From Oscillospiraceae bacterium (lineage in GTDB: Bacteria > Bacillota_A > Clostridia > Oscillospirales > Oscillospiraceae): a DNA stretch of 17,950 nucleotides. A program made the position numbers and the translations under genes. The notes under the pieces are model-generated. The model was not told where the DNA came from and did no database searches. It saw nothing but the letters and a program-made list of their open reading frames with translations. Positions 6,280-12,459 of the stretch are shown piece by piece. Each line of letters begins with the position of its first letter. Position 1 is the stretch's first letter. The stretch covers positions 1-17,950 of the forward strand of contig JAFVPA010000050.1 of NCBI GenBank assembly GCA_017505505.1, in the 5' to 3' direction.

Positions 6280-8393
6280 GAATTTATAGGATGACAGCTA
6301 CCTTCGGCAAGCTGGAACATCAGACCCTGGAAGTAAAGCCGGGGCTGAACATCCTCACGGCCCCCAATGAGTGGGGAAAAAGCACCTGGTGCGCGTTTCT
6401 CGTGGCAATGCTCTATGGCATTGATACCCGGGCCAAGTCTACGAAGCATACACTGGCGGACAAGGAACGCTATGCCCCCTGGTCCGGGAGTCCCATGTCC
6501 GGGCGCATTGACCTGAACTGGCAGGGCCGGGATATTACCATCGAACGAAATACCACCCGCCGGGTGCCCATGGGAGAGTTCAAGGCTTATGAAACAGCCT
6601 CCGGGCTTCCGGTGAAGGAACTGACGGCGGAGAACTGCGGTCAGCTGCTGCTGGGAGTGGAGCAGAGTGTCTTCCGCCGGGCGGGCTTTATCCGCCATGC
6701 GGACCTGCCTGTGACCCAGGATGAGGCTCTGCGCCGCAGGCTCAACGCCCTGGTCACGACAGGCGACGACAGCGGTGCGGCGGACCGTCTGGCGGCGGAA
6801 CTGAAAGAACTGAAAAACCGGGTCCGCTATAACCGCAGCGGCCTGCTTCCCCAGGCGGAAGCCCAACGGACAGAACTGGAAGGGAAGCTTACGGAGCTGG
6901 AAACCCTGAATGCCCAGACGGAAAAACTGGCAAATCAGCTGGCGGAAATCAAAGTCTGGCTGGAACAGCTGGATAACCACCGGCAGGCGCTGGCCTACGG
7001 GAAAATGCAGGCGGACCTGGCCCGGGTGGCTCAGGCCCGGGAAACGCTGGAGGGCGCTGAACAGACTCTGCTTGCGCTGGAAGCGGCCTGCGCCCAGCTT
7101 CCCAGCCGGGAAGCGGCGGAGCAGAAAACCAGGGAGCTGCGGTCCTTCCGCCAGCAATGGAACGATATTCAACAGGAACTGCTTCAGGTCCCGGCGGAGC
7201 CTCAACAGCCTGAGCTTCCCGCTCCGTTTACCGGGATGGACGCGGAAGCTGCCTGGACGATGGCCTGGAAGGATGCCAAGGCCTATGCGGAAATGACAAA
7301 AACCAAAGCACCGGTGGTGCTGATGGTGGTTGGCGTTTTTGGTGTTCTGGCTGCGGCAGGGTTGGCATTCCTGCTGGCCTATGTCTTTGCAGCCATTTCC
7401 GGTCTTGCCGGTGCTGCGGCCTTCCTATGGGGGATCTATGAAAAGCGCTCCATGAAAAAGCAGACAAAGGGTCTGTTGGAAAAGTACGGAAACGGCAACT
7501 GGAAGCACTGGACGGACCCGGTGGAGGACTATACCCAGGCTGTGGTCCGTTATGAGAAGGCACAGAAGGAGTACCGGGACATTATCAGTGACCTGGAAGT
7601 CCGGCTCATGGTCCTGCGGAAAAAACGGGATACCCTCTGCGGAGAAGAAACTGTGGATGCGGTGCTGGAATACTGGGAGGATGCTCTTGAAAAATGGGAA
7701 GCCTGTCTGGCGGCCCGACGGGAGACCCGGCAGGCCGGAGACCATCTGGATGCCCTGAGCGCCATGGTCAAGCCTGTGGAAAAACCCACAATGCCGGACC
7801 ATCTGACCCAGTCTGAAGCGGAAACGGCCCGGCTTCAGGCGGAATGCTCCGCGGAGCAGCAACGGCTGCAGAACCGTCTGGGCCAGTATCAGGGGCGGAT
7901 GGCCCTTCTGGGAAACCGGGAGCAGCTCAGCGTCCAGCTGGATAAAGTCAATGTTCGTATCCAACGGCTGGAAGATACATACGGGGCTTTGGTGATTGCC
8001 CAGGAGACGCTGGCGGAGGCCCGGGAGGAGCTGCAGCGGCGCTTTGCGCCCCGGATCACCCGCCGGGCCCAGAAGCTGCTGGCCCGGATGACAGGAGGCC
8101 GTTACACAGATCTGACCATGGACACGGAGTTTTCCCTGCAGGCCGGTACCGGGGAGGAGGATATTCTCCGGGAAGCCCTGTGGCGCAGTGATGGAACGAT
8201 GGACCAACTGTATTTGGCACTGCGTCTGGCGGTAGCCGAGGAGCTGACTCCCGGCACGCCGCTGGTGCTGGATGATGTGCTGGTACGGTTTGATGACGAA
8301 CGTATGAAGGCTGCAGTGCTGCTCCTTAAGGAGATGGCAAAGGACAGACAGATCCTTTGCTTTACCTGCCAGGGCCGGGAGAAAACAGTATAA
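6276..8393 (+). CDS. SbcC/YhaN-like AAA ATPase with coiled coils and internal membrane segment
   Basis: 705 residues. Walker A is APNEWGKST at 29-37, where most relatives have PNEAGKST. Long charged/leucine-rich coiled-coil stretches follow (about 190-330 and 400-600). They are interrupted at about 343-390 by two hydrophobic segments (VVLMVVGVFGVLAAAGLAFL and nearby), so the protein is probably membrane-anchored, as reported for YhaN-type proteins. The C-terminus has an ABC-type signature (SDGTMDQLYLALRLA, ~640) and Walker B (LVLDDVLVRFDD, ~663). It would form the ATPase half of a nuclease complex with the preceding gene, whose stop it overlaps by ATGA. The translated start is MRIYRMTATFGKLE, the usual opening of the family. 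No clear T-tract terminator follows; a GC-rich palindrome does. Confidence 0.88.
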   Translation: MRIYRMTATFGKLEHQTLEVKPGLNILTAPNEWGKSTWCAFLVAMLYGIDTRAKSTKHTLADKERYAPWSGSPMSGRIDLNWQGRDITIERNTTRRVPMGEFKAYETASGLPVKELTAENCGQLLLGVEQSVFRRAGFIRHADLPVTQDEALRRRLNALVTTGDDSGAADRLAAELKELKNRVRYNRSGLLPQAEAQRTELEGKLTELETLNAQTEKLANQLAEIKVWLEQLDNHRQALAYGKMQADLARVAQARETLEGAEQTLLALEAACAQLPSREAAEQKTRELRSFRQQWNDIQQELLQVPAEPQQPELPAPFTGMDAEAAWTMAWKDAKAYAEMTKTKAPVVLMVVGVFGVLAAAGLAFLLAYVFAAISGLAGAAAFLWGIYEKRSMKKQTKGLLEKYGNGNWKHWTDPVEDYTQAVVRYEKAQKEYRDIISDLEVRLMVLRKKRDTLCGEETVDAVLEYWEDALEKWEACLAARRETRQAGDHLDALSAMVKPVEKPTMPDHLTQSEAETARLQAECSAEQQRLQNRLGQYQGRMALLGNREQLSVQLDKVNVRIQRLEDTYGALVIAQETLAEAREELQRRFAPRITRRAQKLLARMTGGRYTDLTMDTEFSLQAGTGEEDILREALWRSDGTMDQLYLALRLAVAEELTPGTPLVLDDVLVRFDDERMKAAVLLLKEMAKDRQILCFTCQGREKTV

Positions 8394-8408
8394 CAAGCCA
8401 AAACAATG

Positions 8409-8509
8409 TAGGGCGGAGGCCTGCCTCCGCCGGGGAGTATCAGCGATTGAGCGCTTAATCTGACTGCTCAGGAGCTGCAACTGCCCGGCGGGGACAGGTC
8501 CCCGCCCTA
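8409..8509. repeat. GC-rich palindromic repeat, TAGGGCGG...CCGCCCTA (copy 1)
   Basis: Begins TAGGGCGG and ends CCGCCCTA, with a hairpin at each end (GGCGGAGGC/GCCTCCGCC and GGCGGGGAC/GTCCCCGCC). Related ends recur at 11109-11203 and 17428-17450, so this is a dispersed family. It sits immediately after the ATPase gene and may serve as its 3' end. Confidence 0.75.
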
Positions 8510-8698
8510 TATTTATTGATCGAAGTGAAGGAATTTATGCAAAACAGAATAAGAAGAAACAGTTTGAAAATTAGGAATATTCATGGCAGAGAATGTCAAT
8601 ACTATACATACAAGTTTGCATAGACTAACGGTAAAAGTCATAAAAACTTCATAAAATATACAAAAATTAGAACATATTTTGTTCATAAACCATTCACG
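8510..8698. other. AT-rich gene-free stretch upstream of the peptide cluster
   Basis: No credible ORF; the short minus-strand frame here has no ribosome binding site. The base composition is strikingly AT-rich compared with its surroundings. It contains a perfect inverted repeat GAACA-TATTT-TGTTC at 8670-8684, directly upstream of the direct repeats described next, and a further AAAGTCAT at 8634-8641. A regulatory role is plausible but inferred. Confidence 0.5.
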
Positions 8699-8728
8699 GA
8701 AGTCAATATTCACCCAACCAAAGTCAAT
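8699..8728 (+). promoter_or_regulatory. Direct repeat with LytTR-type geometry
   Basis: GAAGTCAAT (8699-8707) and AAAGTCAAT (8720-8728), separated by exactly 12 bases (21-base period, two helical turns). LytTR regulators such as AgrA and ComE bind pairs of 9-base direct repeats with a 12-base spacer just upstream of -35. The known AgrA half-site pattern (W-M-M-GTT-N-R-K) is matched except for C in place of the second T, and for the first base of the upstream copy. Binding is inferred. Confidence 0.55.
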
Positions 8729-8736
8729 TTAACCAC

Positions 8737-8765
8737 TTTCTTCCTGCGATTTTGGGTGCTATAAT
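8737..8765 (+). promoter_or_regulatory. Promoter of the small-peptide cluster (weak -35, perfect -10)
   Basis: TATAAT at 8760-8765. Seventeen bases upstream the -35 position reads TTTCTT (8737-8742), a poor hexamer, as expected for an activator-dependent promoter. The predicted leader before the first peptide is about 95 bases and contains small hairpins (GCAAG-CAAAC-CTTGC and GCGGC-AAC-GGCCGC). Confidence 0.6.
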
Positions 8766-8865
8766 ACCGCCATGCTAAGGCGAGCGGCAAGCAAACCTTG
8801 CAAGTTATAAAAACAAAACTTTCATTTGCGGCAACGGCCGCGCCACTTTCTAAGGAGGTAACGCT

Positions 8866-8949
8866 ATGAAGAAGATTTCTGTGAAGCAGCTCCTCGTCAA
8901 TGCGATGGAGGAGTACGGCAACAATCTGATTCTCTCTGATCGCTTCTGA
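8866..8949 (+). CDS. Small peptide 1 of the KNLxK-M-YGEM cluster (27 aa, divergent member)
   Basis: Begins MKKISVKQLLVNAMEEYG and ends with a distinct tail, NNLILSDRF. TAAGGAGGT lies five bases before the ATG. It aligns with the other four around K-x-L-[LV]-x-x-x-M-E-x-Y-G but lacks the E-M and the terminal IGG. The N-terminal ~18 residues can form an amphipathic helix with lysines on one face. There is no signal peptide, no double-glycine leader and no cysteine. The function is unknown. As the first cistron of the cluster it might differ in role from the paired members downstream. Confidence 0.7.
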   Translation: MKKISVKQLLVNAMEEYGNNLILSDRF

Positions 8950-9026
8950 TTCCGATCACCACCGGCCTGAACGGGCCATACGATATAGATAACCATTCAC
9001 CACTCATTTTTTGGAGGTATGATTTT

Positions 9027-9104
9027 ATGAAGAACAATATGATGAAGAATCTGGTCAAGTCCATGGCCGACTACGGCGAGATGCTGACCCGCATCGGCGG
9101 CTGA
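9027..9104 (+). CDS. Small peptide 2, type A (25 aa)
   Basis: Begins MKNNMMKNLVKSMADYGEM and ends LTRIGG. TTGGAGGT lies eight bases upstream of the ATG. The core is nearly the same as peptide 4 (KNLVKSMAxYGEM...IGG), and several differences between the two are silent (AAT/AAC for Asn, GTC/GTT for Val, GCC/GCT for Ala). That pattern supports real selection on the protein. Hydrophobic residues fall at a 3-4 spacing, giving an amphipathic helix of net charge about +2. No export signal is visible. The function is unknown; see the finding on psm-like organisation. Confidence 0.78.
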   Translation: MKNNMMKNLVKSMADYGEMLTRIGG

Positions 9105-9129
9105 TCTCTTCCCGGAGGCGAAAAAAGAT

Positions 9130-9207
9130 ATGACGCCCGAAAAGAAGGAAGAAATCGAAAAAAGCGCGGAGGAATACCGCAAGCTCCTGAAATGGATCTA
9201 TTCCTGA
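9130..9207 (+). CDS. Small charged peptide inserted between type A and type B peptides (25 aa)
   Basis: A GGAGG at 9114-9118 precedes the ATG by 11 bases. The sequence begins MTPEKKEEIEKSAEEYRKLL and ends KWIYS. It is unlike the other cluster members: it is rich in Glu and Lys, almost certainly helical, and has an aromatic C-terminal end. Its position, 25 bases after peptide 2 and 46 before peptide 3, and its own ribosome binding site suggest it is translated. It could be an immunity, chaperone or antagonist peptide, but nothing in the sequence proves that. A chance ORF remains possible. Confidence 0.5.
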   Translation: MTPEKKEEIEKSAEEYRKLLKWIYS

Positions 9208-9253
9208 CAGGAAAAATAAGAATTTCACACACTCACATTTGGAGGTATTATAT

Positions 9254-9325
9254 ATGACTATGAAGAAGAATCTTATCAAGGCTATGCAGGAGATCGGCGA
9301 GATGCGCAGCATCTGCGGCGAGTGA
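9254..9325 (+). CDS. Small peptide 3, type B (23 aa, with one cysteine)
   Basis: Begins MTMKKNLIKAMQEIGEM and ends RSICGE, behind a TTTGGAGGT site eight bases before the ATG. With peptide 5 it shares the M-[ST]-MKKNLIK-x-M-x-E-[IL]-G opening, which distinguishes type B from type A. It is the only member of the cluster with a cysteine (residue 21). The helix is amphipathic, net charge about +1. No leader-cleavage motif is present. AgrD pheromone precursors also start with an amphipathic helix before a cysteine-containing core, but the acidic tail AgrB needs is absent here. Confidence 0.78.
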   Translation: MTMKKNLIKAMQEIGEMRSICGE

Positions 9326-9417
9326 TTCCAGCAAACCAGATGACTATGCGTGGGCTGTCCACCATGCGGCGGCCCAGCCCCAATTCCACAAGATATGTAT
9401 TAGGAGGTGTTTAAATC

Positions 9418-9483
9418 ATGATGAAGAACCTGGTTAAGTCCATGGCTGCTTACGGCGAGATGCGGAATAAGATCGGCGGCTAA
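9418..9483 (+). CDS. Small peptide 4, type A (21 aa)
   Basis: Reads MMKNLVKSMAAYGEM and ends RNKIGG, behind TAGGAGGTG with nine bases to the ATG. It is a close paralogue of peptide 2, shortened at the N-terminus. The predicted amphipathic helix carries L5, V6, M9, Y12, M15 and I19 on one face and lysines on the other, net charge about +3. It is the shortest member and so the best guide to the minimal functional unit: KNLVKSM plus YGEM plus a C-terminal IGG. Confidence 0.78.
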   Translation: MMKNLVKSMAAYGEMRNKIGG

Positions 9484-9539
9484 TTGGATACAAAATCCGT
9501 ATTTTTAACAACATTCACTCAATTTGGAGGTTTATATAT

Positions 9540-9614
9540 ATGTCTATGAAGAAGAATCTGATCAAGGGTATGACCGAGCTGGGCCAGCTGGCCAATATTA
9601 TGGGTACCCTGTAA
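9540..9614 (+). CDS. Small peptide 5, type B (24 aa)
   Basis: Begins MSMKKNLIKGMTELGQL and ends ANIMGTL, behind TTTGGAGGT with eight bases to the ATG. It is the partner-type of peptide 3, sharing the first nine residues except Ser for Thr. Its upstream sequence (ATTCACTCAATTTGGAGGTT) is also like those before peptides 2 and 3, so the translation-initiation region was duplicated along with the coding part. A strong terminator 32 bases downstream closes the cluster. Confidence 0.78.
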   Translation: MSMKKNLIKGMTELGQLANIMGTL

Positions 9615-9645
9615 TCCTGCTTTTTCCTAAAAATTCGAATAACAG

Positions 9646-9692
9646 CAAGAAGCTGCCTGTGTTTTCGCACAGGCAGCTTCTTGTTTCTTCTG
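9646..9692 (+). terminator. Strong terminator ending the small-peptide cluster
   Basis: A perfect 16-bp stem CAAGAAGCTGCCTGTG / CACAGGCAGCTTCTTG with loop TTTTCG, then TTTCTTCTGTT. It lies between convergent units (peptides from the left, glmM from the right) and may act on both, although the T-tract is clearly better on the plus strand. Confidence 0.9.
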
Positions 9693-11078
9693 TTATGCGC
9701 AGTGTCCCTTGCGCTTGATGGCAGCAATGACGTAGTCCACATATTCTTCGCAGATTTCCTTGCTCTGGGCTTCTACCATGACCCGGACCACAGGCTCGGT
9801 GCCGGATTCCCGGACCAGAATGCGGCCGGAATCTCCCAGCTTGGCGGCGATCTCAGCCACAGCAGCCTGGACATCAGGATCCGCCTGGGCCACGGCCTTG
9901 TCGGTGACCCGGACGTTCTTCAAAACCTGGGGATAGACGGTAAAGCCCTCACACAGCTGGCTCAGGGTCTTCTTCCGGGCCTTCATGACCTCGGCGATCT
10001 TCAGAGAGGTCAGAATACCGTCACCGGTGGAGGCGTACTTGGAGAAGATGATGTGACCGGATTGCTCACCGCCCAGGCGGCATCCGTTCTGCATCATATA
10101 TTCATAAACGTACTTGTCGCCTACCTTCGTCTTGGCATAGTCGATGCCCAGCTCGTCGAAGGCCTTGTACAGGCCGAAGTTGCTCATGACGGTGGTAACC
10201 ACGGTGTTCATCAGCAGCTTGCCCCGCTCCTTCATGTACTTGCCGTAGATGTAGAGAATGTGGTCACCGGTGACGATATTTCCTTTTTCGTCCACACACA
10301 GGCAGCGGTCTGCATCACCGTCATAGGCAAAGCCAACGTCCAGACCGTTATCCACCACGAAGCGCTGCAGCACTTCAATATGAGTAGAACCGGCGTTTTT
10401 ATTGATGTTGTAGCCGTCAGGATCTGCGTTGATAACATAAGTCTTGGCACCCAGCGCATCGAAAACGGACTTTGCGATGTTCCAGGAGGAGCCGTTGGCG
10501 CAGTCCAGGCCAACCTTCATCCCCTTGAAGGAGTACATACCCAGGGAGATCAGGTATCCGATATAGCGGTTACGGCCGGCCACATGGTCCACGGTGCGGC
10601 CGATCATGTCCCGCTTGGCCAGGGGCAGTTCCTCCCATTTCCGGCCGAAGGCTTCCAGCTGGCCGTCCAGGTAAGCTTCCACCAGGGCGATGACGCTTTC
10701 ATCCATTTTTTCGCCAAAGCCGTTCAGCAGTTTGATGCCGTTGTCATAGTAGGGATTATGGCTGGCGGAGATCATGATGCCGCAGTCGAACCCTTCGGTG
10801 CGGCAGACATAGGCTACAGAGGGGGTGGTGGTAACGTGGAGCAGGTAAGCATCGGCGCCGGAGGCCACCAGGCCGCCTACCAGAGAGTATTCAAACATAT
10901 AGCTGCTGCGGCGGGTATCCTTGCCGATGACGATCCGGGCGGGGCCGTCGGTGCCGCTGCGGCGTCTCAGCTGGGTATAGTACCAGCCCAGGAAACGGCC
11001 GACTTTGAAGGCATGGTCAGCAGTCAGATTGCAGTTGGCTTCCCCACGGAAGCCGTCAGTTCCAAAATATTTACCCAT
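9693..11078 (-). CDS. glmM: Phosphoglucosamine mutase
   Basis: 461 residues. It interconverts glucosamine-6-phosphate and glucosamine-1-phosphate, the step feeding UDP-GlcNAc and peptidoglycan. All four signatures are present: MGKYFGTDGFRGEAN at the N-terminus, phosphoserine loop ISASHNPYYDNGIKL (S106), metal-binding DGDADR, sugar-binding GGEQSGHI, and phosphate-binding RESGTEPVVRVMVE near the C-terminus. The start is placed at 11078 because AAAGGA lies eight bases upstream; the earlier in-frame ATG (MFPMGK...) overlaps that site. It lies downstream of, and probably is co-transcribed with, the beta-helix protein gene; a palindromic repeat fills the gap. Confidence 0.96.
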   Translation of the reverse strand: MGKYFGTDGFRGEANCNLTADHAFKVGRFLGWYYTQLRRRSGTDGPARIVIGKDTRRSSYMFEYSLVGGLVASGADAYLLHVTTTPSVAYVCRTEGFDCGIMISASHNPYYDNGIKLLNGFGEKMDESVIALVEAYLDGQLEAFGRKWEELPLAKRDMIGRTVDHVAGRNRYIGYLISLGMYSFKGMKVGLDCANGSSWNIAKSVFDALGAKTYVINADPDGYNINKNAGSTHIEVLQRFVVDNGLDVGFAYDGDADRCLCVDEKGNIVTGDHILYIYGKYMKERGKLLMNTVVTTVMSNFGLYKAFDELGIDYAKTKVGDKYVYEYMMQNGCRLGGEQSGHIIFSKYASTGDGILTSLKIAEVMKARKKTLSQLCEGFTVYPQVLKNVRVTDKAVAQADPDVQAAVAEIAAKLGDSGRILVRESGTEPVVRVMVEAQSKEICEEYVDYVIAAIKRKGHCA

Positions 11079-11108
11079 AGGAAACATCCTTTCTCGGAAC
11101 AGCTCAGG

Positions 11109-11203
11109 TAGGGCGGCTTGCCCTCAAGCCGCCGCCCGCTGTGTTCCGACACAGAGAATAGAGACAAATCCACAAAACGGCAGGCTGAGGGCAGCCTGCC
11201 CTA
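11109..11203. repeat. GC-rich palindromic repeat (copy 2)
   Basis: Begins TAGGGCGGCTTGCCCTCAAG and ends GCAGCCTGCCCTA, with hairpins at both ends (GGCGGCTTG/CAAGCCGCC and GGCAGGCTG/CAGCCTGCC). It has the same TAGGGC...GCCCTA ends as the element at 8409-8509. It fills the gap between two minus-strand genes, where read-through transcripts would carry it. Confidence 0.72.
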
Positions 11204-11206
11204 CAG

Positions 11207-11863
11207 TTACTTTTTTGGTACGATGACTCCACCGGTTTTCCAGATGCTCTTTTCCGGGACAACGCCGCGGACGCAGGAGGTGGGATAGATGTTGCTGTTT
11301 CGGCCAACGACAGTGCCGGGATTCAGAACGCTGTTGCAGCCCACTTCCACGTGGTCACCCAGCATGGCACCGAATTTCTTCAGCCCGGTGGCAATTTTTT
11401 CTTCGCCGTTTTTCACAACTACCGGGGTCTGGTCAGACTTAACGTTGGAGGTCAGGGAGCCGGCACCCATGTGGGACTTGTAGCCCAGGATGCTGTCGCC
11501 TACATAATTATAATGGGGAACCTGAACATTGTCGAACAGGATCACATTTTTCAGTTCTACGGAATTGCCTACCACGCAGTTTTCGCCTACCAGTGCACTG
11601 CCCCGGATGAAGGCGCAATGCCGTACCTCTGTGTTGGCCCCGATGATACAGGGGGCACCGAGATAGGCGGTGGGAGCCACTGTGGCGGTCTTATGTACCC
11701 ATACGGTGGGGGAAACTTCTGTATACTCTTCTCCCAGGCCGGGACCCAGAGTCAGGATCAAGTCTTTGATTCCCTTCAGCGCTTCCCAGGGATAGGCAAA
11801 GCCGGAAAGGTAGCTGCCTGCCAGGGAATGTGTCAGGTCAAACAGGTCATGAGTTGTTAACAT
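11207..11863 (-). CDS. Left-handed beta-helix (hexapeptide repeat) protein, GlmU C-terminal-like
   Basis: 218 residues. From about residue 50 there are imperfect hexapeptide turns (VWVHKTATVAPTAYLGAPCI, HVEVGCNSVLNPGTVVGRNS), the signature of left-handed beta-helix acyltransferases, with closest resemblance to the acetyltransferase half of GlmU (NYVGDSILGYKSHMGAG). The N-terminal ~50 residues replace the nucleotidyltransferase domain, which is absent, so it cannot make UDP-GlcNAc alone. Such genes are often annotated 'UDP-N-acetylglucosamine pyrophosphorylase'; that name is not supported here. Start at 11863 chosen for GGAGGT seven bases before. Adjacency to glmM suggests amino-sugar metabolism; the substrate is unproven. 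Confidence 0.8.
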   Translation of the reverse strand: MLTTHDLFDLTHSLAGSYLSGFAYPWEALKGIKDLILTLGPGLGEEYTEVSPTVWVHKTATVAPTAYLGAPCIIGANTEVRHCAFIRGSALVGENCVVGNSVELKNVILFDNVQVPHYNYVGDSILGYKSHMGAGSLTSNVKSDQTPVVVKNGEEKIATGLKKFGAMLGDHVEVGCNSVLNPGTVVGRNSNIYPTSCVRGVVPEKSIWKTGGVIVPKK

Positions 11864-11897
11864 AGGGAATACCTCCTGCCAAAAAAATGACTTGAAT

Positions 11898-11926
11898 ACT
11901 ATACAATGCCACGGGGGCTTTGTCAA
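11898..11926 (-). promoter_or_regulatory. Promoter of the beta-helix gene / glmM unit
   Basis: On the minus strand, TTGACA (11921-11926), 17 bases, TATAGT (11898-11903). Confidence 0.85.
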
Positions 11927-11989
11927 CCATTCTCAGAGAAAATGTATATAATTCGATTAAAATTTTTGCAATTTCGACGAAAAGGGGTC

Positions 11990-12020
11990 AAAAAACGGAG
12001 CCGCAACAGGCAGCTCCGTG
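11990..12020 (-). terminator. Terminator after the BlaI-type gene
   Basis: On the minus strand, ACGGAGC - 11 bases - GCTCCGT then TTTTTT. Two further small hairpins (TATCG-TTAG-CGATA at 12029-12042, CCGCT-GGAGAA-AGCGG at 12045-12060) lie between it and the gene's stop. Confidence 0.8.
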
Positions 12021-12071
12021 AAAAAGCATATCGTTAGCGATACACCGCTGGAGAAAGCGGAGTCCGCGTTA

Positions 12072-12440
12072 TCATACGTTTTTTTGTTCGATCAGTGCGG
12101 AAATCTGAGCTAAGTCTTCCTGGGTGATGTCCTCCCGGCGAAGCAGCGCGGCAAACAGGCCTACGATCTCAGGCTTATGCCGATGACTGAAGATGGTCGT
12201 TGCGAAGTATTCCTCCCGGGTCATGGTGGGAGAGAAGACTCGACCGTAAGTTTTGCTGCGTTTTACCAGTCCAGCCTCCTGAATGGCACCTTTCTGAAGC
12301 AGGCCGTTCAGCAGGATGTGCACAGAGCTGTCTTTCCAGGTCTTTTCTTCGGACCGGGCCAACAGGTCTGCACGGGACAGGGGCTTCTCAGATCCCCACA
12401 GGACATCCATGATCTCCATCTCGCTTTTTGTAAGTTCCAC
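12072..12440 (-). CDS. BlaI/MecI/CopY-family transcriptional repressor
   Basis: 122 residues, the usual size of the family. The N-terminal winged helix is typical: LTKSEMEIMDVLWGSEKPLS, then SSVHILLNGLLQKGAIQEAG, then a KRSKTYGRVFSPTMTREEY wing segment. The C-terminal ~45 residues would be the dimerisation part. Relatives repress beta-lactamase, copper export or protease genes, usually beside a BlaR1-like sensor; no such partner is adjacent, so this is an orphan. A GTG start at 12440 is preferred: GGAGG lies seven bases before it, while the upstream GTG at 12446 sits on top of the site. It has its own consensus promoter with a palindrome over the transcription start. Confidence 0.88.
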   Translation of the reverse strand: MELTKSEMEIMDVLWGSEKPLSRADLLARSEEKTWKDSSVHILLNGLLQKGAIQEAGLVKRSKTYGRVFSPTMTREEYFATTIFSHRHKPEIVGLFAALLRREDITQEDLAQISALIEQKNV

Positions 12441-12459
12441 CCGCACACCTCCTTGCTCT

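Noticed and set aside
8771..8809. A 12-codon leader ORF (MLRRAASKPCKL) before peptide 1
   Set aside because: No ribosome binding site, and it would start almost at the predicted transcription start.
9340..9414. A 24-codon frame (starts MTMRGLSTMRR) between peptides 3 and 4
   Set aside because: No ribosome binding site, no similarity to the cluster beyond the MTM start, and the sequence forms a GGGCTG/CAGCCC hairpin; more likely a spacer structure.
8866..9614. Peptides as RiPP precursors (lanthipeptide, sactipeptide and similar)
   Set aside because: No modifying enzyme, protease or ABC transporter in the window, almost no Cys, no leader/core division. Not excluded if enzymes act from elsewhere, but unsupported.
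9681..11111. A 476-codon plus-strand frame
   Set aside because: It is the antisense shadow of glmM, whose family motifs are all present on the minus strand.
11973..11979. Possible 0A box (CGTCGAA) upstream of the beta-helix gene
   Set aside because: Single copy with one mismatch to TGNCGAA; expected by chance in a window this size.
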